31,473 nucleotides of DNA from CAMLHP01 sp035759745 (GCA_035759745.1 DASTUF010000063.1:1-31473); one strand, 5' to 3'. Counted from the first letter of the stretch, positions 1 to 9,073 are shown. The notes: a model not told the origin generated them from the sequence alone. Made by a program: numbers and translations.

Positions 1-99
1 GGCCTTGGCCGCCGGAGGGAGGCAGCGGGGTGAGCGGCGTCATCGCCAGGCCCCGCCCCCTTCGCTTCGCTCAGGGTGACGTTATACCGCCCTGACCGC
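1..99. other. Non-coding tail after the efflux operon
   Basis: This is the stretch downstream of the RND permease stop, on the minus strand. It is very GC-rich. On the minus strand it holds CCCTGAGCGAAGCGAAGGG at about 63-79, whose CCCT and AGGG ends can pair; it has the look of a dispersed intergenic repeat. No T-run terminator is seen. A possible ATG on the minus strand at 43 would open a gene leaving the window, but 14 codons are too few to judge. Confidence 0.4.
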
Positions 100-3000
100 C
101 TATCGGACCTTCGGCGCCTGGAATGGCACGGGCGCGACCGCCTGACCGCCCGCCCTTCGCTCCCCCACCAGCCACGTCCTCAGCTTCTCCCCCGCCCGCT
201 GCACCGTGACATACGCGCTCGGAACCACGAACAACGTGAGCAACGTCGAGATCGACATGCCTCCGATGACCGTGATGGCCAGCGGCTGCATCAGTTCCGA
301 GCCTTCACCGATGCCCAGCGCCAGCGGGAGCATGCCGAGCACGGTGGTGAGCGTGGTCATGAGAATGGGCCGGAGCCGCACCGCACCGGCGTCGATCACG
401 GCGTCCTCCATCGCCATCCCGTGGTCCCGCCGGTACTCCTCGACATACTCGATGAGCAGGATCGCGTTGTTGACCACGATGCCCGCCAGCAGGATCACAC
501 CCAGCAGCACCGGCGCGGAGAGCGGCGTGCGGGTAATCCATAGTGCCACGCCGACGCCCACCAGCGAGAACGGAATGGCCAGCAGGATGACCAGCGGGTT
601 GAGGACGCTCTCGTACTGCAGTGCCAGCACCACGAATACCAGGAAGACCGCGAGCAGCGTGACGATGGTGAGCTGGCGGTTGTTCTCGCGGATGGCTTCC
701 TCTTCGCCGCCGAGGACGATGGTGTAGCCATCGGGCAGTTCGAGGCCGGCGAGGCGGGCCCGGACGGAATCGTTGACCTCTCCCACCGATGCGACTTCGG
801 TGATCACGTCGCCGCTCAGCCGCAGGATCCGGTTCTGGTTCTCGCGCCGGATCTCGCCCGGTCCCAGTGCGGTCGCCACGTCAGCCACGTCACGCAGGTA
901 CACCGGATCCCGGCCGCTGGTTCCGGGGAACAGGGCCACGTTACGGAGCTCGTCCGGCGTCTGGAACCGCTCGCGCGGGAGCCGCACCCGCACGTCGTAC
1001 TCGCGGTTGCCTTCGCTGTACCGGGTGGCGATGGTGCCGTCGAGTGCCGTCCGGATGGTCTGGCCCACGTCGGCGACGCTGAGTCCGAGATAGCCGGCCC
1101 GCTCGCGGTCGAGGCGGATGGAGAGTTGGGGGCTCGCTTCCTCGGTGGATGGTTCGAGGTTCTCCAGCCCGGGAATCGCCTTGAGCCGAGCCAGTACGGT
1201 TTCGCCGATGGCCTGAAGTTGGGGCAACTCGTCGCCCTGAATGTCAATCGCCACATCAGAACCGGAGATCGACGTGCGGAGCCCCCGGATGCGCGGCGGC
1301 CGCACAAAGACCTGCGCCCCCGGGAATCCGCGCTCGTCAATGCGGGCCTGGAACTGGCGGACCCATTCGTCGGCGCTCATCTCCCGCTCGGATGCAGAGA
1401 CCAGCCGGATGTCCATCGAGCCACGCCCCGACCGGTCGGCGGTCGAGCCGCCGAAGAGGAAGCCGCCGGCCGTGGTAAAGAGATTCTCCACGTGGGGCAT
1501 CTCGCCCACGATCCGCTCGAGCTCGAGCGCCACCGCGTTGGTCTGCTGCGGCGTACTGCCTGCCGGCAGGCGGATGTAGGCGCCCACGCCGCCGTCGTCC
1601 ACCTGGGGCAGGAACTCGCTGCCGAGGTTGCGGGTGGCGAGGAGTGCGACGGCGAACGCAGCCACCGCGCCGCCGAGCACCACCCAGCGGTGGCCCAGGC
1701 TGCTGCGCGCCATCCGGCGATAGAACTGGCGGGCAGCCTCCATCCGGCGGTCGAAGGCCCTGGCCGGAGCCAGCTGATCGATCCTGCTGCTGAAGCGAAC
1801 CTTGGCCAGCTGGGCAGACAGCATTGGCACCAGGGTCAGCGCGACCGCGAGCGAGGCGAAGATCGCGAAGGAGATGGTGAGGATGAGTTCCTTGAAGATC
1901 AGCGCGGCCAGGCCACTGATAAGCAGGAACGGAACTACAGCGGCGAGATTAGTAGTAGTAGATGCTACTACTGCGCTCGTCACCTCGCCGGCTCCTGCAT
2001 GTGCCGCTTCTTCGGGGTCGGATATACCCTCATCGTGCTTCCGGAAGATGTTCTCCAGCATCACGATTGAGTTGTCCACCAGCATGCCGACGCCAAGGGC
2101 GAGCCCGCCCAGCGACATGATGTTGAGGGTCAGGTTGCCGAGGCCCATCAGGACGAACGTTGCCAGCACTGCCAGCGGGATGGCGAGCCCGATGATGAGC
2201 GTCTTGCGCAGCGACTGCAGGAACACCATCACCACGATCATCGCGAGGATGGCGCCGAAGAGGGCCGCGTCGCGCACCGAATTGACCGAGTTGCGGATGA
2301 AATCGGCCTGGTTCTGGATCACCCGGTACTGGATGTCGCCCGGGACGAAACGGTTGGCGGCAAGCACCTCGAGCCGGTCGTCCACGTCGTCGGCCACGCC
2401 CACGGTGTTGGCATCGGGCTGCTTGCGCAGGGAGACCTTGATGGCGGGGACGCCATTCAGCCGGGCCCACAGCCGCTGTTCCTGGTGCGAGTCCTCGATG
2501 ATGGCGATGTCGGACAGTGGCACCCTGCGCCCGCCCCCGACGTCGAGAAGCACCGCGCGGATGTCCTCCACGCTGCGGAACTTGCCGGCGGTCTTGCCCA
2601 CCAGTTCGCGCTCGAGCGAGCCCACCCGTCCCGCGGCGACGTCCTGGTTCTGGTCCCGCAGGGCGCCGATGATCTGCGATACCGAGATGCCGTAGGCCTG
2701 CAGCCGTTCCTGGTCCAGGATCACACCGATCTCGCGCACCAGGCCGCCCGAGATGTCGACCGACGCCACGCCCGGGACAGTCAGGAGCTGGGGACGCAGG
2801 CGATCCTCGACCCAGGTGCGGAGCGCGACCAGGTCGCGGGTGGGCGAGGAGAAGGCCACTTCGTACACCGGGATCTGCGACGGATCCGACTTCCGGATGG
2901 TCGGCGGGTCGGCCTCCTCCGGGAGCTGGGAGCGGGCGCGGTCGAGATTGGTCGATGCGTCCTGCAGCGCGAAGTCGATGTTGGTGCCGTAGCGGAAGTG

Positions 3001-3309
3001 CAGGTTGACGCCGACTCGTCCTTCCTGGACCTCGGTCTCGATCCGGATCAGGTTCTCGGTGGTGGCGAGCGCCGCCTCGAGCGGCTTGGCGACGGTCTCT
3101 TCCAGCACGCCCGGTTCGACGCCCGGGTTGTTGACCCCGACGCGAACCTGGGGATAAACGATCCTGGGCAGGAGATCGAGTGGCAGCCGGCCGAGGAAGA
3201 CGAGGCCCAGTACCACGATGACCGACGTCAGGACGACGGTTCCGATGGGGCGCGTAATGGCCCAGCTGGGCATCCAGGCCCGCCGCTGGTGCGGAGTCGG
3301 AGCGCTCAT
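100..3309 (-). CDS. RND efflux permease (AcrB/SwrC-like, HAE family)
   Basis: Inner-membrane proton-driven pump subunit of a tripartite exporter; 1069 residues, the normal RND length. After a short cytoplasmic start there is a first membrane helix (about 19-41), then the porter loop with the family pattern PGVEPGVLEETVAKPLEAAL. TM4 carries GVGMLVDNSIVMLENIFR with Asp412-Asn413, so the AcrB Asp-Asp pair is Asp-Asn here, as in many SwrC-like members. The second half repeats the plan and ends in the usual helix block followed by a basic tail. The start overlaps the adaptor stop as ATGA (3306-3309), so the two are translationally coupled. The outer-membrane channel is not in the window and the substrate cannot be read from sequence. 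A run of A/T-ending codons near 1951-1975 is unlike the rest of the gene. Confidence 0.95.
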   Translation of the reverse strand: MSAPTPHQRRAWMPSWAITRPIGTVVLTSVIVVLGLVFLGRLPLDLLPRIVYPQVRVGVNNPGVEPGVLEETVAKPLEAALATTENLIRIETEVQEGRVGVNLHFRYGTNIDFALQDASTNLDRARSQLPEEADPPTIRKSDPSQIPVYEVAFSSPTRDLVALRTWVEDRLRPQLLTVPGVASVDISGGLVREIGVILDQERLQAYGISVSQIIGALRDQNQDVAAGRVGSLERELVGKTAGKFRSVEDIRAVLLDVGGGRRVPLSDIAIIEDSHQEQRLWARLNGVPAIKVSLRKQPDANTVGVADDVDDRLEVLAANRFVPGDIQYRVIQNQADFIRNSVNSVRDAALFGAILAMIVVMVFLQSLRKTLIIGLAIPLAVLATFVLMGLGNLTLNIMSLGGLALGVGMLVDNSIVMLENIFRKHDEGISDPEEAAHAGAGEVTSAVVASTTTNLAAVVPFLLISGLAALIFKELILTISFAIFASLAVALTLVPMLSAQLAKVRFSSRIDQLAPARAFDRRMEAARQFYRRMARSSLGHRWVVLGGAVAAFAVALLATRNLGSEFLPQVDDGGVGAYIRLPAGSTPQQTNAVALELERIVGEMPHVENLFTTAGGFLFGGSTADRSGRGSMDIRLVSASEREMSADEWVRQFQARIDERGFPGAQVFVRPPRIRGLRTSISGSDVAIDIQGDELPQLQAIGETVLARLKAIPGLENLEPSTEEASPQLSIRLDRERAGYLGLSVADVGQTIRTALDGTIATRYSEGNREYDVRVRLPRERFQTPDELRNVALFPGTSGRDPVYLRDVADVATALGPGEIRRENQNRILRLSGDVITEVASVGEVNDSVRARLAGLELPDGYTIVLGGEEEAIRENNRQLTIVTLLAVFLVFVVLALQYESVLNPLVILLAIPFSLVGVGVALWITRTPLSAPVLLGVILLAGIVVNNAILLIEYVEEYRRDHGMAMEDAVIDAGAVRLRPILMTTLTTVLGMLPLALGIGEGSELMQPLAITVIGGMSISTLLTLFVVPSAYVTVQRAGEKLRTWLVGERRAGGQAVAPVPFQAPKVR

Positions 3310-4460
3310 TGACGGCTTCCTTCCGGAATCTCGGCGCCTATGGTGTCATGCCGCACGGCCTGCGGGCGAGGCGCATCAGGCGTCGCCAACTCGGGGGCGC
3401 TCACGAAGCGCAGTGCCGCCCCATCCCGCAGCGTGGTCGCGCCTGTGGTCACGACGGTGTCGCCGGCGGCGATTCCGGACAGCACTTCCACCCGCTCGCC
3501 GTAGTACTCGCCCCGGCGGACCGACCGCCGCACCGCGCGGCCGTTCTCAACGGTGAATACCGCCGTTCCGCCGGATTGCTCGATGAGGGCGGCAGCGGGT
3601 ACCACCAGCACGCCGACGCGCGGCTGAAGCCGAAGCTCGACTCGCGCCAGGAATCCCGGCCGGACCTCACGGGCTTCGGGTCCGGTGAGTGCGATCTCCA
3701 CCGGGACCAGCCGGGTGGTGCTGTCCGCGGCGGGGAAGATGCGGCGCACCCGGCCGATGACTGTGGTGCCGGGCAAGGCGTCGAGACGCACGTTGACGAC
3801 GTCGTTCTCGCCCAGCGCGGTGACGTCGAGTTCGGAAATCGGCACGCGCACTACCAGCTGCGAGATGTCGCCGATGATGAACATGCGGGTCTGGTTGGGT
3901 ACGATGTCGCCCTGATCCACCCGCCGTTCCAGTACGGTGCCGGCGATGGGGGAGCGGGCAGTGGCCTGGGCTACCCGGGCTTGGAGCTGATCATTTATCG
4001 CGCGGGCAGCGATGTGGGCCGCCTCGTCGCGTTCGAACTCCGCGACCGTGATGATTGCCTGATCGAGCAGCCGCTTCGAGCGCTCCGCCGTGCGGCGAGC
4101 GACTTCGAGCGACGCCTCGGCGCTGGCAAGCTGGGCCGCGAGTTCTCGAATGTCGATCCGGGCGAGGACGGTCCCGACCCGAACCCGGTCGCCTTCCTCC
4201 ACATTCACCGCCAGCACCGAACCGGAGAGCTGGCTGTTGATGGCGACTGACCGGAGGGGTTCGACCGTGCCAGTCGCGCTGACCGAGCGGCCGGCCGTGT
4301 CGAGGCGGGCCACCGCAAACTCCACCGGGACTGCGATCGAGTCAGCGGGGCCGCGGGCGCCGGCGGCAGGGGCCGGATCGGCGCCGCAAGCGGACAGGAA
4401 CAGCAGCGCGCCGAGAACCGGAGCAGGGTATCGTGCAGGGCGAATGGAGGAGAGCGGCAT
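3306..4460 (-). CDS. RND periplasmic adaptor (membrane fusion protein), lipoprotein
   Basis: Periplasmic adaptor linking the RND permease to an outer-membrane channel; 384 residues. The start chosen is ATG at 4460, giving a classic lipoprotein signal: basic n-region, a short hydrophobic stretch and lipobox LSAC. A longer reading from TTG 4496 would begin inside the likely -10 box, so it is less likely. The body has the HlyD/AcrA order: barrel-sandwich half (VSATGTVEPLRSVAINSQLSGSVLAVNVEEGDRVRVGTVLARID, shown only as its key Gly/Val pattern), a helical hairpin rich in Ala/Arg/Glu, the second lipoyl half (RSPIAGTVLERRVDQGDIV), then beta-barrel and membrane-proximal domains. It is first in the operon and overlaps the permease by 4 bp. 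Confidence 0.93.
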   Translation of the reverse strand: MPLSSIRPARYPAPVLGALLFLSACGADPAPAAGARGPADSIAVPVEFAVARLDTAGRSVSATGTVEPLRSVAINSQLSGSVLAVNVEEGDRVRVGTVLARIDIRELAAQLASAEASLEVARRTAERSKRLLDQAIITVAEFERDEAAHIAARAINDQLQARVAQATARSPIAGTVLERRVDQGDIVPNQTRMFIIGDISQLVVRVPISELDVTALGENDVVNVRLDALPGTTVIGRVRRIFPAADSTTRLVPVEIALTGPEAREVRPGFLARVELRLQPRVGVLVVPAAALIEQSGGTAVFTVENGRAVRRSVRRGEYYGERVEVLSGIAAGDTVVTTGATTLRDGAALRFVSAPELATPDAPRPQAVRHDTIGAEIPEGSRQ

Positions 4461-4495
4461 GCGAACCAGCGTTGAGGGAATCAGGGGCCAATCCA

Positions 4496-4525
4496 ATCAT
4501 ACGAGTGAGGTGCGCCCGATGTTGA
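4496..4525 (-). promoter_or_regulatory. Putative sigma70-type promoter for the efflux operon
   Basis: On the minus strand TCAACA (4525-4520) is followed after 18 bases by TATGAT (4501-4496). The match is 4 of 6 and 5 of 6 to the consensus. Transcription would start near 4489, about 29 bases before the ATG at 4460, which supports that start. The box lies in the short divergent gap with the ABC exporter gene. Confidence 0.4.
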
Positions 4526-4541
4526 GCGGGTCACAGTTGCG

Positions 4542-6428
4542 ATGACGGCTCCCGGAGGCATGCCAGGCGGGGGCGGGGGACGACGACCATTCCGGGACGC
4601 AGACCGCCCCAAAACCTGGGGCGAACGCTTCCGGGCCATGCGACACCTGCCCCGGCTGCTTGGTCTGGTGTGGCGCACCCAGCCCCGCTACGCCGTGGGT
4701 GTGATCCTGGTCCGGATCCTGGGCGCGCTGGTTCCGCTGGGGCTGCTCTGGATCGGAAAGCTGATCATCGACGAGGTGGTGGCTGCCGTGTCGGAGACGG
4801 CGGGGGAGCCCGACTGGCGGCGCCTCGCGGTGCTCCTTGCCTCCGAACTGGGAATCGCGCTGTTCGGAACCGTGCTGAGCCGAGCGGGCGGACTGCTGGA
4901 GAGCCTCCTGGGCGACCGGTTTGCCAACGACACCAGCGTGCGGCTGATGCGACACGCCGCGGCCCTGGACCTGGAGCAGCTGGAGAACTCCGAGGTGTAC
5001 GACCGGCTGGAGCGCGCCCGCCGGCAGACCGTCGGCCGCCTCAGCCTCTTCTCGTTGCTCCTCTCGACGTTGCAGAGCGTGATCACGATGCTCACGATCA
5101 CTGCCGCCGTCGCGGTATACGTGCCGTGGCTGCTGGTGCTGCTGGCCGTAGCGGTGCTGCCATCCTTCCTGGGCGAGACCCACTTCGCATCGCTGGGCTA
5201 CTCATTGCTCTTCTCCTGGACGCCGGAACGCCGCCAGCTCGACTACCTCCGCTACATCGGCGCGAGCGACGTGTCCGCCAAGGAGCTGAAGTTGTTCGGG
5301 CTGTCGGACTTCATCGTCGGGCGGTACGACAGGCTCTCCTGGGAGTTCTACGAGGCCAACCGGAAACTGTCAGTGCGTCGAGGTGTGGTGTCGGTGGCGC
5401 TCAACGCCATCGGCACGCTGGGCTATTACGCGGCATACGCGTGGATCATCTATCTCGCCGTCATCCGCTGGGAGTCGCCTGCGGGGGTGATCACCATCGG
5501 CACCCTGACCTTCCTGGCGGCGAGTTTCCGGCAGGGGCGCGACCTGCTGCAGCAGGTGCTCATGTCGCTGGCCCAGGTGTACGAGCAGAGCCTCTACCTC
5601 GACGATCTCTTCGGCTTCTTCGAGCTCCAGCCCCGGATGCAGCCGCCGGCCAATCCGCTGCCGGTGCCGCGGCCCATTCGCCAGGGGTTCGTGTTCGAGG
5701 GCGTTGGCTTCAGGTACCAGAACTCCGAGCGCTGGGCGGTGCGGGATCTCTCCTTCACGCTGGGTCCGGGCGAGCGACTGGCGCTGGTGGGCGAGAACGG
5801 CGCGGGCAAGACCACCCTCGCCAAGCTGCTGGTGCGGCTCTATGACCCGACCGAGGGACGGATCCTGCTCGACGGGGTGGACCTGCGCGAGTACGACATC
5901 GAAAGCCTGCGCGCCAATGCCGGCGTGATCTTCCAGGACTTCGTGCGCTACGACTTCCTGCTGCGCGAGAACATCGCGGTGGGCGATATCGCCCACGCTG
6001 AGGAACAGGAGGCCATCACGACGGCGGCGGAGCAGAGCCTGGCCGATTCGGTGGCGGAACGGGTGGGCGGATACGAGCGCATGCTGGGCCGGCGCTTCGA
6101 GGGCGGAGCGGATCTCTCGGGCGGTGAATGGCAGAAGGTGGCGCTGGCGCGGGCATACCTTCGCGAGGCCCAGCTGCTGGTGCTGGACGAACCGACCGCG
6201 GCGCTCGACGCCCGCGCCGAGTACGAGGTGTTCCTCCGCTTCTCGGAGCTGACGAAGGGCAAGATGGCGCTGCTGATCTCTCACCGGTTCAGCACCGTGC
6301 GGATGGCTGACAGGATCCTGGTGCTCCGGGCCGGCGAGCTGATCGAGGCGGGCACCCACGAGCAGCTGGTGGCGCAGGGCGGGTTGTACGCGGATCTGTT
6401 TCAGTTGCAGGCCGCAGGATACCGCTAG
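4542..6428 (+). CDS. ABC exporter half-transporter (membrane domain fused to ATPase)
   Basis: Predicted inner-membrane ABC exporter, 628 residues, acting as a dimer. The N-terminal part is Gly/Pro/Arg-rich, then a six-helix type transmembrane domain fills about 45-340. The nucleotide-binding domain follows: Walker A GENGAGKTT at 417-425, Q-loop in VIFQDFVRYDF, signature LSGGEWQKVALARA starting at 525, Walker B LLVLDEPTAALD, and switch His in LISHRFSTVR. All catalytic residues are present, so it should be active. The substrate (lipid, peptide or drug) cannot be told. ATG 4542 has no good ribosome-binding site; another ATG at 4560 is preceded too closely by GGAGG. The gene stands alone between two promoters and is divergent from the efflux operon. 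Confidence 0.93.
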   Translation: MTAPGGMPGGGGGRRPFRDADRPKTWGERFRAMRHLPRLLGLVWRTQPRYAVGVILVRILGALVPLGLLWIGKLIIDEVVAAVSETAGEPDWRRLAVLLASELGIALFGTVLSRAGGLLESLLGDRFANDTSVRLMRHAAALDLEQLENSEVYDRLERARRQTVGRLSLFSLLLSTLQSVITMLTITAAVAVYVPWLLVLLAVAVLPSFLGETHFASLGYSLLFSWTPERRQLDYLRYIGASDVSAKELKLFGLSDFIVGRYDRLSWEFYEANRKLSVRRGVVSVALNAIGTLGYYAAYAWIIYLAVIRWESPAGVITIGTLTFLAASFRQGRDLLQQVLMSLAQVYEQSLYLDDLFGFFELQPRMQPPANPLPVPRPIRQGFVFEGVGFRYQNSERWAVRDLSFTLGPGERLALVGENGAGKTTLAKLLVRLYDPTEGRILLDGVDLREYDIESLRANAGVIFQDFVRYDFLLRENIAVGDIAHAEEQEAITTAAEQSLADSVAERVGGYERMLGRRFEGGADLSGGEWQKVALARAYLREAQLLVLDEPTAALDARAEYEVFLRFSELTKGKMALLISHRFSTVRMADRILVLRAGELIEAGTHEQLVAQGGLYADLFQLQAAGYR

Positions 6429-6440
6429 CACCGGCCGCTC

Positions 6441-6488
6441 CCGCCGAGTCTCCTTCCGGCGGCTCGGCGGCGGCGGACTTCGTCCGCC
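6441..6488. terminator. Two adjacent GC hairpins after the ABC gene
   Basis: CCGCCGAG (6441-6448) pairs perfectly with CTCGGCGG (6463-6470) across a 14-base loop. Directly after, GGCGGAC (6472-6478) pairs with GTCCGCC (6482-6488) across a TTC loop. There is no T-run, so this is only a possible terminator or mRNA-end structure between the ABC gene stop (6428) and the EF-G-like gene. The rest of the 6429-6620 gap holds a TTGACA at 6562 without a well-spaced -10 box. Confidence 0.35.
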
Positions 6489-6620
6489 ATGGGCGATAGG
6501 CCGCCACGCCGCCTCCAGGAGACATCGTCGCTCGCGGCCTTACCGCCTTACGGCCCCGCGTTTGACAGACCCGCCATCCAGCTTCAGGTTCAGATATACC
6601 CCACGCTGGAGGTGACGGCC

Positions 6621-8681
6621 GTGCAGGTCTATGGATCGGATGCGATTCGCAACGTGGCCTTCGTGGGCCACGGAGCGAGCGGAAAGACGTCCCTGGTGGA
6701 CGCACTGGCCTTCGTGTCCGGCTCCAGCCGGCGCCACGGGTCGATCAAGGACGGCACCACCCTCACCGATACATCCCCCGACGAGATTGAACGCCAGCAC
6801 TCCATCGGCCTCGGCCTGGCCTACGCCGAGTGGATGGACACCAAGATCAACATGATCGACACCCCCGGCTACCTCGATTACTTCGGGGAGGCGGTGGGGG
6901 GCCTGTACGCTGCCGATGCAGCGGTGGTCGTCCTCTCCGGCGCGGCCGGAGTCGAGGTCGGCACCGAGAAGGTGTGGGAGGTCTGTGACCAGCTGCACCT
7001 GCCGCGGATCATCTTCGTTTCGGGCATGGACAAGGAGCACGCCGATTTCGAGAGCGTGTTCGCCGATGTCAGGGATCACCTGTCGCCCAAGGTGGTCCCG
7101 GTGGAGATCCCGGTGGGCGATGGCCATGACTTTCACGGCATCGTCAACCTGTTCACCGGCAAGTACCACAACTTCAGGAAGGGAACCAAGTCGGGCGAGT
7201 ATGACGAGGAAGATGTACCGCCGGAACTGGAAGAGCGGTTCCGGCAGTACACCGAGCAGCTCACCGAGGCGGTGGCCGCGACCGATGATGCGCTGATCGA
7301 ACGCTATCTCTCGGGCGATCTGATCCCGCGGGAAGAGATAGTCGCGGTGATGAAGCGGGCGATGCAGGCAGGCGACGTGGTGCCGCTCTTCTGCGGCAGC
7401 GGTGAGCTGACCTATGGCACGCGAACGCTGCTGACCGAGATGGTCGAGCTGTTCCCGCCGCCACTCGAGAGCGCGGTGCCGGGACTGGACGGCGATGCCC
7501 GCCCATCCCTGCTGGGTCATGTGTTCAAGACCGTCAGCGAACCGCACGTGGGCGACGTGACACTGTTCCGCCTCTACGCCGGAGCCATCCGCAATGGCGA
7601 CGAGGTGTGGAACGCGGAGCACGAGACGGTCGAGAAACTCAATCACCTGTCGGTGCAGCAGGGCCGTGACCGGGTGGAAGTCGAGCGGCTCAACGCCGGC
7701 GACATCGGGACCGTCGCCAAGCTGCGCGACACCCACACCAACGACACCTTCTGCCGGCGCGAGCAGCCGGTTCGGCTGCCGCCCACGCCGTTTCCCGAGG
7801 CGGTGGCGAGCTCGGCGGTGGTGGTGAAGGCGCGGGGCGAAGAGGACAAACTGGCGGCCGCCCTGCACAAGCTGCACGAAGAAGATCCGACCTTCCACTT
7901 CGAGTACAGCTCGGAACTGGGTCAGACGCTCATTCACGGCATGGGCGAGCGGCACTTCGAGACCATCCTGGGCCGGCTGGCGCGCAAGTTCGGCGTCCAC
8001 GCGGAACTGGCCCGGCCCCGCATCGCCTATCGCGAGACCATTCGCGGCAAGGCGGAGGGACAGGGCAAGCACAAGAAGCAGAGCGGCGGACGGGGCCAGT
8101 ACGGCGACTGCTGGATCCGGCTGGCGCCCCGTCCACGCGGGGCGGGCTATCAATTCGTCGACCGGATTGTCGGTGGGGTGATTCCCAACAAGTACATCCC
8201 GGCGGTCGATCGCGGAGTGCAGGAGTCGGCCAAGCGGGGGGTGGTGGCGGGATATCCGATGGTCGATTTCTCGTGCGAGTGCTACGACGGGTCCTATCAC
8301 GACGTGGACTCGAACGAAATGTCGTTCAAGATGGCCGGCATCCTGGCCTTCCGGCACGTCGCGCCAGAGTGCCGCCCGGTGCTGCTTGAGCCACTGGCGG
8401 AAGTCACGGTATGGACCCCGGACGATGTCCTGGGTGACGTGATGGGCGACTTGAGCGCGCGCCGGGGCCAGATTCTCGGCACCGAGCAGGACGGTCGGCT
8501 CACCCGGGTGAAGGCGATCGTGCCCGAGGCCGAGCTGTACCGGTACTCGACCACGCTGCATTCGCTTACCCATGGCCGAGGCACCTACCGGCACAAGTTC
8601 CACCTCTATGCCGAGGCACCGCCCGAGGTGGCCGCGAAGGTAGCTGCCGAGAACGAAACGGAAGTGGCGGTGTCCGCCTGA
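6621..8681 (+). CDS. Elongation factor G-like GTPase, EF-G2 type
   Basis: Translation-factor GTPase related to EF-G, 686 residues from the chosen GTG at 6621, which has GGAGG eight bases upstream; a longer reading from 6489 adds a non-conserved leader. Domain I: P-loop GHGASGKT (16-23), G3 DTPGY (80-84), G4 region FVSGMDKEHADF (SGMD at 134-137). Domains II-V follow, with the domain IV block KKQSGGRGQYGDCWIRLAPR and PNKYIPAVDRGVQESAKRG, and domain V LSARRGQILG. Canonical EF-G has DTPGH and NKxD; the Tyr in place of His and the changed G4 are features of the EF-G2 branch, a paralogue that has been reported to lack ribosome-dependent GTPase activity in mycobacteria. Not the main fusA: no rpsL/rpsG/tuf neighbours. 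Role here unknown. Confidence 0.9.
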   Translation: MQVYGSDAIRNVAFVGHGASGKTSLVDALAFVSGSSRRHGSIKDGTTLTDTSPDEIERQHSIGLGLAYAEWMDTKINMIDTPGYLDYFGEAVGGLYAADAAVVVLSGAAGVEVGTEKVWEVCDQLHLPRIIFVSGMDKEHADFESVFADVRDHLSPKVVPVEIPVGDGHDFHGIVNLFTGKYHNFRKGTKSGEYDEEDVPPELEERFRQYTEQLTEAVAATDDALIERYLSGDLIPREEIVAVMKRAMQAGDVVPLFCGSGELTYGTRTLLTEMVELFPPPLESAVPGLDGDARPSLLGHVFKTVSEPHVGDVTLFRLYAGAIRNGDEVWNAEHETVEKLNHLSVQQGRDRVEVERLNAGDIGTVAKLRDTHTNDTFCRREQPVRLPPTPFPEAVASSAVVVKARGEEDKLAAALHKLHEEDPTFHFEYSSELGQTLIHGMGERHFETILGRLARKFGVHAELARPRIAYRETIRGKAEGQGKHKKQSGGRGQYGDCWIRLAPRPRGAGYQFVDRIVGGVIPNKYIPAVDRGVQESAKRGVVAGYPMVDFSCECYDGSYHDVDSNEMSFKMAGILAFRHVAPECRPVLLEPLAEVTVWTPDDVLGDVMGDLSARRGQILGTEQDGRLTRVKAIVPEAELYRYSTTLHSLTHGRGTYRHKFHLYAEAPPEVAAKVAAENETEVAVSA

Positions 8682-9073
8682 TCGCGCTTCCGTCCGGCTT
8701 CTACGGCGTCCTCGCGGACGCCGTCGTCGTTCTGCACCTGGGGTTCGTGCTCTTCGTGGTGCTGGGCGGCCTGCTGGTGCTCCGCTGGCGCTGGGTGATG
8801 TGGCTGCACCTGCCGGCGGCGGTGTGGGGCGCGCTGATCGAGTTCGCTGGCTGGATCTGTCCGCTCACCCCGCTGGAGAAGTGGCTCCGGCGCCAGGGCG
8901 GGCTGGGCGGGTACGAGGGCGGATTCATCGAGCACTACATCCTGCCGGTACTGTATCCCCGGGACCTGACCCGCACCGTGCAGCTTGCGCTGGGCACGGC
9001 TGTGATTGTGGTGAACCTCATCATCTACTGGCGGGTCTATCGACGAGCGCAGAGGGTCCACGACAGCACCTGA
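8678..9073 (+). CDS. DUF2784 small membrane protein, start codon uncertain
   Basis: Small integral membrane protein of the DUF2784 family, function unknown. The family-like opening (residues LADAVVVLHLGFVLFVVLGG) is in frame from about 8711, yet the only ordinary start codon is GTG 8747, which would cut the first helix in half. The best match to the family length is a CTG at 8678, overlapping the EF-G2 stop as CTGA, with a purine-rich GTGGCGGTG just upstream; that gives 131 residues. Features: first helix about 12-34, second helix in VMWLHLPAAVWGALIEFAGWICPLTPLEKWLRR, a conserved-looking YEGGFIEHYILPVLYP block, and a last helix with a basic tail. Probably translationally coupled to the upstream gene. 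Confidence 0.75.
   Translation: MIALPSGFYGVLADAVVVLHLGFVLFVVLGGLLVLRWRWVMWLHLPAAVWGALIEFAGWICPLTPLEKWLRRQGGLGGYEGGFIEHYILPVLYPRDLTRTVQLALGTAVIVVNLIIYWRVYRRAQRVHDST

Noticed and set aside
1..43. Start of a gene leaving the window on the minus strand (ATG at 43)
   Set aside because: Only 14 codons, Pro-rich, no ribosome site; cannot be judged.
1126..2070. Long open frames on the plus strand opposite the RND, EF-G2, KamA and oxidase genes
   Set aside because: High-GC shadows of real genes: Arg/Pro/Ala/Gly-rich, no motifs, and they overlap fully recognised proteins.
6489..6620. Longer N-terminus of the EF-G2-like protein and a TTGACA at 6562
   Set aside because: The added residues are not family-like and GTG 6621 has a well-placed GGAGG. 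The TTGACA has no -10 box at a normal distance; the nearest TATACC is 27 bases away.
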